NCBI GenBank assembly: GCA_963170055.1
Contig: CAUJGJ010000378.1
Location: 135,001 to 199,000, forward strand
Source: Halisarca cf. caerulea
Taxonomy: Eukaryota; Porifera; Demospongiae; Chondrillida; Halisarcidae
DNA length: 64,000 nucleotides
Reading direction: 5' to 3'
Positions 57,089 to 64,000 of the stretch are shown piece after piece. The position numbers and the translations under genes are program-made. The notes beneath the pieces were generated by a model. That model was not told the origin of the DNA. It was given only the letters and a program-made list of their open reading frames with translations, and did not search any database. The stretch's first letter is position 1; each line of letters starts with the position of its first letter.

Positions 57089-58307
57089 TTGACAGGCTCA
57101 CCTGTAAGAATTAACAGACGAATGAGTTGCAATGAAATAATAATGTACATAATAACAACACTCAACACTACAACACATTTGTATATGCTTTGTGCAACAA
57201 AACTATTGAATGGAACAGTGAAAATACAACATTTTTTCCAATGCCATGTGCATCCACAGAACAGATCAACCCAAACTCCTCATCACTAGTGGCTCTACTC
57301 TCTTAGGCAGGCTGGACCATCCCTGGAAGCTGCATGCAAAGCTTCCTAGCATCACAATGTACCAGCCTACTCAAGCCATAGGTTCACATCTGGCTGGATT
57401 TTGCATGTGTTACATACACTCCCCATTCTGCACACAGTGAGCAACATCCTAACGTGTAAAAACTTTCCAAAAGCAGGCAGTGAGGTTATTCTAGTCACTG
57501 TCATTATAGGAATTAATTAAAGACTTAATAAGTCAATAATGTCCACTTGATCAGAGAAAGGGTCACTAAACCCCCCAAACAATACAGCTACATCATCCAT
57601 GCATTCAGGCAGGAAGAATCTGCTTGGTCAGACATGTCACACTTGAAAGTGCACGTCACTGACCAGAGTCAATGGTACAACATGTACTGCCCGAAGACGT
57701 TTCTCACCTCCTGAACACTCTTTTGACAGTGCTTCTCTGACATCTTCCACAAGCAGTGGAAATCCTGTCAACCTTAGAGCTTTAAACACAGTCTCCCAAG
57801 TACGTGGAAGGTCTCCAGTACCGTCTCCACTACGCAACCATCGATTGATCAGCTCCTTGAAACAGTCTTCCCCAATATTCTGACATTTCTGGGAAATCAG
57901 TCTTCTTGTGTTCAAATCCACACTTACAAAGACTGCGAACTCCTTCCACTGGGCACACATCTTTCTCCCAAATAAGTCAAAGAGCTTCTCAACAGTGAGA
58001 ATATTGGCATCAGCTGTACAGAAGGCAATCAGAAGCATTGTCATGTAGAAACACGAGCTGCACATGAAGGCTGACTGCAAGCATCTCACCTGCATTCCTA
58101 GCCTTGCTTCTCTGTGTACCACCAGGTGGTACTGGTGAGAAAGAGGCTGTTCCTGTCGTAACCTTAGCATAGCTTATATCTGTACAAATAAAAAAGCATT
58201 GCGATATACTCCATTGGGCAATTCACAGCCATATAGGCAAAGTAACATAATCAACACTTCATACACTCACCATAACTGAGTGAAGGTAGCATTGCAGATG
58301 AGGGGAT
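57082..58307 (-). CDS. Locus 4: 3' exons encoding linker and second Death domain (type A cassette)
   Basis: Exons in transcript order: 58307-58271 (37 bp), 58179-58090 (90 bp), 58013-57708 (306 bp) and 57101-57082 (20 bp). Acceptors read CCACTTAG, TTTGTACAG, TTCTGTACAG and ATTCTTACAG; donors GTGAGT, GTGAGA and GTGAGA. The frame is continuous with the giant exon. The 90-bp exon is 21 bp longer than its locus 1 counterpart and adds a proline-rich stretch (SFSPVPPGGTQ). The 306-bp exon encodes the Death fold (QWKEFAVFVSV, CFKELINRWLRSG, WETVFKALRLTG). The 20-bp terminal exon ends in TGA inside the adjoining minisatellite unit, as in locus 1. The long last intron (57102-57707) makes that terminal exon less certain. 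Confidence 0.75.
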
Positions 58308-58379
58308 CTAAGTGGTGACGACAAAAGCATGGTCACAGTTACCAGATTGCAATGGCCAACAAGTGACATGTCTACCCAC

Positions 58380-61300
58380 ATTTGTCACAGACAGTCCTCT
58401 TTCAATCTTCTTCCTGATGTGATCCATGGTCTTCTTGGTCTCAAAGTATCCAATGGCATCAAGTAAGGTCTTCCAGGTCACATTGCAGCCATGTTCCAAC
58501 CAGTACTTCAGCATGGAGTAGTAGGCATCATCATTGCCATCAGCAACTTTGGCTAGTTTGTCCAATACAGGTGCTTCTAGTTTTAAAAGGTCACCCACTC
58601 TTCTCCATTTCCTCATATTCTTTACATTGGACAGAATACATTTCTCCATATCAGATTGTTCAGGTGTCTTTTCGAGAACATTTTGAGCCGCTTTGCTACC
58701 CTCCTCTTCTTTGATCACACACCCACACATCATCAGCAATGTACGGATGCAATCTTCACCAAATTCACTCCCCCTCACTCTCTTCAGAGACCTCAGAATT
58801 TCCATACTTTTCTGTCCCATTTCCTTTGGCAGGTCAGCCCACATTCCTGGTCGACCACCTGCTCTCTCAATCACACTAGCAATGTCATGGAGCTCAAACT
58901 GACGAGCTACATCAAGTGGACTCAGTCCATTAGGAAACAGCTCATAGATAGTGTACTTTGTGCGTGGATGGGAGATAACCCTTTCTGCATACTTGTGTTG
59001 AGATGTCGATTGTGCTCCTGGACCAAGCTGTTGGCAGGAAATGAGGGACAATTGAACGGGATTCAGAGGATCATCCAAAATGTGAAGCTCTTCTAGCACA
59101 TTCTGAATTACTTTCCAAGACTCTAGCCTAATACACAGAGCTCGCACTAATTTAGGCATTCTCTGTTGATCTAATGGTAAATCAGAATCAACTATGTCAT
59201 CAAATATATCGACATGTCCACTGACAGCAGCCAAACACAGAACTCTGTTGATGTCAAAGAGGTTATTCTCACTGAGGGTGGATATAACATTAACAAAGTT
59301 GCTACCATCACATGTAATTCCACTTGCTTCAACATATGATTTCATTGTTTGACTTGACACACATTGAAAAGCTGCAATGAAATACTCGAAAACATTTATT
59401 CCAAAATTATCATAATGGCTAATCCTTGCTCCAAACAAACATAGCCTTTTCATTAGTCCCAAGTTAAGTGCATAGAATACTGGTGTCCAACCATACACAT
59501 CAACTGCATTGACGTCACATCCCCGTTTAACCAACATACCAACTAGATCAACCCTCTCATTTATAGCAGCAAAATGAAGAGCAGTTAAACCATCACAGGT
59601 TGTTACATTTACTGGACAGCCTTCATCCAACAATAGTGTGACTATATCATTGTAGCCTTTTCCAACAGCCTGATGTAGTGGGGTTCCATACTTGCCCACT
59701 ACCATGGTCATTGATGCCTTCCCACCTAACCTAAGCAATGTACGCACTGATTCCAGCTGACCCTGGGCAGCTGCTGCGTGCAATGGAGTGCAACCCTCGT
59801 TGTCTACTAGGTTGACATCCAGCCGAGTTCTGCCATCATCATCCTCTATATTAGCATCCAATCCACAATCTATAAGATACTCAATAAGCTCTTCTTGGCC
59901 AAACTGGGCTGCAACATGGAGGGCAGATGCACCACTACATGATAGAGTGGTAACAGGACAACCTTCGTTCAAGAAAAGTGTGACCACATCCTTGATACCA
60001 CTTGCTACGGCCTGATGTAGGGGAGTCCCTCCCTTCCTGGCTGTCTTTGTTAGTGACTTCCTTCCACCCAATTGAAGCAATGTTTGTACTGATTTCAACT
60101 GACCGTGGGTAGCTGCATAGTGTAATGGAGTACAACCTTCATTGTCTTCAACATTGACATCCAACCCGTGATTAACCAATTCTTCAATAACATGAACTCT
60201 ACCAAAACAAGCTGCTAAATGGAGTGCGCTATAGCCGTGATTGTCTCTAGTGCCAATAGGACAACCCTCATTCAGTAAAAGTGCAACTATTTCCTTATGA
60301 CCCATTCCTGCAGCCTGGTGTAGGGGAGTCCCTCTCACCTCGACTCTCTTTGTTGGTAACTCCTTCCCACTCGATCTAAGCAATGTATTCACTGATTCCA
60401 ACTGATCGTGGATAACTGCTGGGTGCAAGAAATCCTCTGGAGCATTAGCTATCGCTAATGATTTTCTTCCACCCAATTTAAGCAATGTATGTATTGATTC
60501 TAACTGACCACAGTTAGCTGCTGAGTGTAAGGGAGTCATACCTTCATTGTCTACAACATTAACATCCGATCCGTGAATAGCCAACATTTCAATAATGACT
60601 ACATGACCACGTTGAGCAGCAACATAGAGAGCAGTAAAGCCATTACTGTCTCTGATGTCTATTGGACAACCTTCATTCAGTAAACATGCGACCACATCCT
60701 TGTGACCATGTCTTGCAGCCTGATGGAGTGGAGTCCCTGCTTTGCCATCTACCATTGTCATCAGCTTCCTTCCACCCACACTAAGCAACATTTCAATAAC
60801 CTCCAGTTGACCATCTGCAGCTGCTGCACGCAAGAGGGTGCTCCCTGTTGGATCACGGACAAGTTGTGCTAACTTCAGGAGCACCTCAACTTCATCTTGT
60901 CCTTGCATAGTAGCATATATAGAAGGAGTCCATCCATTCTTGTCTACCAGGTCAAAGCAACAACCTTTCTCAATGAGCAGTTTCACAGCACCTACCTGAC
61001 CCTCACCAGCAGCACAATGAAGAGGTGTACGACCATCTTCATCAGTTACGTCAACGGAAACACCTAATTCTAGATACTCCTTCAGTTTAGCAGTGTCTCC
61101 AGATCGAGCAGCATCAAAGATATCACCTCCTGTATCACCATCCTTCAGAATATCCTCATTTGCTGACAGATTTGAATTCTTCACTGGAACCATACGACAT
61201 CCTCTGTCCATTAGCAGTCTTATCACCTCCACCTGACCATGTGCTATAGCATGATGTACTGGAGACCAGCCGTCTTCATCAGTCAGGTCAACTGGGACAC

Positions 61301-61397
61301 CTAGATCTAGACACTCTCTCACTGCAGCAGTGTCTCCTGATTGAGCAGCTTTGAAAATTGCCACAACTTCTTCCTGTCCTAATAGTCGGCTGTTCAT
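58380..61397 (-). CDS. Locus 4: giant exon encoding ankyrin repeats and first Death domain
   Basis: 1006 codons from ATG at 61397 (MNSRLLGQEEV, as in locus 3) to a phase-0 donor AAT|GTGGGT. Ankyrin repeats fill about residues 1-650 with one damaged repeat (DDDGRTRLDVNLVDNEG), where two repeats appear fused by an internal deletion that kept frame. A repeat-poor region follows and a Death fold lies at about 928-1000 (RKWRRVGDLL, YYSMLKYWLEHGCNVTWKT). With the 3' exons it encodes about 1156 residues. The N-terminal part and 5' flank are almost identical to locus 3, the C-terminal part is closest to locus 1, so the gene is itself a recombinant of family members. Unlike loci 1 and 2 there is no stop seven codons past the donor (TGG replaces TAG); intron retention would read to 58308. 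Confidence 0.9.
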
Positions 61398-61572
61398 TTC
61401 ACATGAATATTCTTTTTTCTCAATCACAGACTCTTACTACACTCTGACTGGATTTTCTTTCTACAATCATGCAGTGGATATTAAAAGCAGAATTACATTT
61501 TTTCTCAAATTATCCCATTTGATAACGGTCACTATTATAGTTTTATGTCCCGTTATCAGATGCTGTCAAATG

Positions 61573-61613
<41 letters not shown>

Positions 61614-62255
61614 GTCAGGTCCATATTAGATACTAGATACAAATTAGACATCATCAAGCGTTAGTCCGACCCTCACTTAGAGTTGTACATCATGTTCCAA
61701 CAGAAAACAAGCCGATCTCTTCCATGCTTTGATAACAGCCACTATTATATTTTCATGTCCCGTTTATGTCATAATTGGACATAACATACCTGCGTTATGC
61801 TTCAAAAACAAATTTGTTGACGAGCACACGTAAGTCAAAAATTAAATTAATACGGTACCTTCCATAGAAATTTTATGATTTTGTTCAACCGACCGGGTGA
61901 CAACAACCTGACCAACCATTGATTGAGTGTGAATGATTACCTACGTCATTACTGTGAGGTATAGGATGATTGCACAAGGTTGCGAGTCAGGTTCTAGTTT
62001 GTTTGAAGTCTTTACCCCACTTACTTTTTGATATTTTTAACGTGAATGTGATTATTAACCTTCGTTGGGGGAAGATGAGACATCTTATCCTGTCATCTGA
62101 AGCCTGTGGCTATCAATGAAGGCGTCTGAGAATGAAACATGTACGCTAGAAGTCAAGAATTTGTGTGCAATGCCTAGATAAAGTGTCCGTTGCTTAGTAT
62201 ATTAATCAGAACAGACCATAATCAATAACTGAAGAAACTGCATGCTGGTACTCAC
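61398..62255. repeat. 5' flank of locus 4, near-identical copy of 50975-51838
   Basis: Same block as at locus 3, including (TA)n at 61576-61611. Homology to the locus 3 copy ends near 62264, at the junction with the truncated ankyrin fragment. Confidence 0.85.
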
Positions 62256-62891
62256 TAATATCACATCCAGTTGACCATCTGCAGGTGCTGCACGCAAGAG
62301 GGTGCTCCCTGTTGGATCACGGACAAGTTGTGCTAACTTCAGGAGCTTCGCAACTTTATCTTGTCCTTGCATAGTAGCATATATAGAAGGAGTCCATCCA
62401 TTCTTGTCTACCAGGTCAAAGCAACAACCTTTCTCAATGAGCAGTTTCACAGCACCTACCTGACCCTCACCAGCAGCACAATGGAGAGGTGTACGACCAT
62501 CTTCATCAGTTACGTCAACGGAAACACCTAATTCTAGATACTCCTTCAGTTTAGCAGTGTCTCCAGATCGAGCAGCATCAAAGATATCACATTTCCTACT
62601 ATTGTGGACTCCTGCATAATCCGAGCTGGGAGGAATCCTACTCTTAACGGGAGACATACAAATTCCTCTGTCCATCAGCAGTCTTATCACCTCCACCTGA
62701 CCATGTGCTATAGCATGATGTACAGGAGACCAGCCGTCTTCATCAGTCAGGTCAACTGGGACACCTAGATCTAGATATGCCTTCACTGTGGCAGTGTCCC
62801 CAGATTGAGCAGCTTTGAAAAACTTAACCATATTGTTATCCTCAAGGCTGGAAATATCAAACATCTCACCATGTTCTGCTTGTGTATGCAT
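62256..62891 (-). CDS. Fifth ankyrin gene fragment, truncated by the duplicated flank
   Basis: ATG at 62891 (MHTQAEHGEMFD, a variant of the locus 1/2 start). About 208 codons of ankyrin repeats match loci 1, 2 and 4 (SRIPPSSDYAGVHNSRKCDI, GWTPSIYATMQGQ). Homology to the paralogues then stops in mid-repeat (DGQLD) at about 62266, where the 5' flank shared with locus 3 begins. The Death domains are missing. The frame reaches a strong 5' splice site (TTA|GTGAGTACC) at 62256 in phase 0, so it could serve as a first exon. Otherwise it terminates at 62202. Probably a pseudogene or a short ankyrin-only protein. Confidence 0.7.
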
Positions 62892-63474
62892 TTGTGTTTT
62901 GACTTCTTAATAATTGATATTGCCACAAAATTTTCTGGATATTTAATAAGTCAAACGCTTTTTGTACATTTATCCTTGTCTGGACTACAGTGAAGAACGA
63001 AATGTATAAATGTTACTATGAGCATATTAATATAAACAGTATAATCTAATTAATGATTAGGAAAAAAAATACAAAATTTAACTTATAAGCAGATTACACT
63101 ACTATGCCCTTTACTTGTACCAAAATATTTGGGTTCTTATAAAAGCCGTCATTGCAATCAGTGGATAAATTGTGCATAACATAAATTCTATCACTTTCCT
63201 TGAAATAGACTGCAATTATGGTGAGACATGCATTTCTTTTCAAAATGAAGACCTGGCCAATGTTCCAACACATATAAATATAGTCTATATCATAATGATG
63301 CATGGAAGATGAAAACATACAGAAACTTCAGTGGATGTGAGGCTATAGTCTAAGAGTGGATAGATGCACAAGGGTGCCCGCAGGAATTTTAAGCTTGGTA
63401 TGCACATGTACTTAACTCAATACCATTGAAACACATTTTAACGTACATGAAACTGCATAGCACGTACTATACGT
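62892..63474. other. 5' flank of the fifth ankyrin fragment
   Basis: 62900-63000 matches the 5' flanks of loci 1 and 2 (AATTGATATTGCCACAAA, TTTTTGTACATTTATCCT). Then follows a variant of the dispersed block (ATGAAGACCTGGCCAAT at about 63245, compare 53300). No gene seen. Confidence 0.55.
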
Positions 63475-64000
63475 TATGGTTATGGTTATGGTTATGGAAG
63501 CTTATTTAACCTGGGGAGGCCTTTAGCCAAAAGGCTACTATACTAGGCACCCAGAAACACAAGGAAAAGATACAGGGAGTAAAAAAGGGGGATAGGTATG
63601 TGAGGAGTGAATGGAAAATAAATAAATAAATAAATAAGTAAATAAATAAATGCAAGATTAGGTAGTTAAAAATGGTGGATTGAGTGAAATTGGAAAATGA
63701 ACAAGTCAAAATTCAAGGCAATGAATGTAAGGTTAAGTCAGCCAATGATGTAAAAGACATGCAATAAAGAGTTTTCCAGTTAAAGTTATAAAATGTGAGT
63801 ATTGGAAAATTAAAATAAGACATAAATGCAAGAAAATGAATATTTAATTATTCAGAATATCAAATACAAGCCTTGAGAATATTGATAAGGATTCGGCCAT
63901 GCGCACAGATGTAGGTATGGAACGCCATAATGAAACACCAGAAAAGCTGAAGGCTCTTTGCCCAAATGAAGACTTGACGGAGGGAAGATTTATTAAGCAT
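63475..64000. mobile_element. Possible retroelement tail with (GGTTAT)n, running off the window
   Basis: (GGTTAT)n at 63475-63497 is followed by AAGCTTATTTAACCTGGGGAGGCC and later an (AAAT)n tract at about 63620-63650. A hexanucleotide tail next to a non-A-rich unique sequence is typical of the 3' end of some non-LTR retrotransposons or SINEs read on the minus strand. No protein motif was confirmed, so the class is uncertain. Confidence 0.35.

Noticed and set aside
56013..57289. Long plus-strand frames (up to 368 codons) with a 29-residue repeat at all 29-bp arrays
   Set aside because: The 29-bp unit has no stop codon on the plus strand in any phase, so all three frames stay open at once; most begin at GTG, and the same pattern occurs at every array.
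62202..62255. C-terminal extension VSTSMQFLQLL of the fifth ankyrin fragment
   Set aside because: This sequence is the duplicated non-coding flank shared with 51780-51838, read by chance beyond the breakpoint.

Overview
The window looks like AT-rich animal DNA, most likely from a sponge (Porifera). This is an inference from several signs: ankyrin/Death-domain genes with one giant exon and very short introns, 5'-truncated non-LTR retrotransposon tails, many (TA)n and (CA)n microsatellites and small MITE-like elements, and a bacterial-type secreted toxin-like gene without introns. No rRNA, tRNA or CRISPR was recognised.

The backbone is a tandem family of minus-strand genes encoding ankyrin repeats, a first Death-fold domain (DD1), a short linker and a second Death-fold domain (DD2). 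Four gene-length copies are present: locus 1 (386-5210), locus 2 (31665-38255), locus 3 (47051-50974, with one frameshift) and locus 4 (57082-61397). There is also a decayed stub (about 9586-10785) and a 5' fragment (62256-62891). For all four I could place splice sites by eye so that the giant ankyrin-DD1 exon joins 3' exons encoding DD2 in a consistent phase (phase 0 out of the giant exon, phase 1 at every later junction). Two C-terminal cassettes exist: type A (loci 1 and 4) and type B (locus 3). Locus 2 is a chimera of both. Each gene ends at a 29-bp minisatellite that begins inside or within about 50 bp of the stop codon. The intergenic DNA is a patchwork of repeated blocks (7.7-9.0, 28.6-29.9, 40.3-43.1, 45.3-46.5 and 53.2-54.8 kb), so the cluster grew by repeated segmental duplication.

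Between loci 1 and 2 lies an accessory stretch. It starts with a C2-domain exon (11970-12405) and a truncated duplicate (about 14600-14820), enclosed by a 0.6-kb inverted repeat (10.79-11.44 kb against 16.03-16.60 plus 18.34-18.41 kb). The right arm is split by two non-LTR retrotransposon tail fragments lodged in (TA)n tracts. A reverse-transcriptase fragment (18.66-18.94 kb), a 553-bp TA-flanked MITE (19669-20221) and a third retrotransposon tail (20.42-20.70 kb) follow.

The most striking gene is at 22167-28472, plus strand: one uninterrupted 2101-codon frame. It has a eukaryotic-type signal peptide, a C80-like cysteine-protease domain (His115/Cys159) of the kind found in MARTX and large clostridial toxins, a long middle with a hydrophobic pore-domain-like stretch, and a C-terminal half of repeated RTX (GGxGxD) calcium-binding modules. 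It is best read as a horizontally acquired, bacterial-type secreted toxin-like gene now sitting in an animal genome. A possible splice acceptor lies 12 bp before its start codon.

The ankyrin/Death genes look like intracellular adaptor or innate-sensor proteins and the RTX/C80 protein looks like a secreted effector. Nothing in the sequence shows that they act together.
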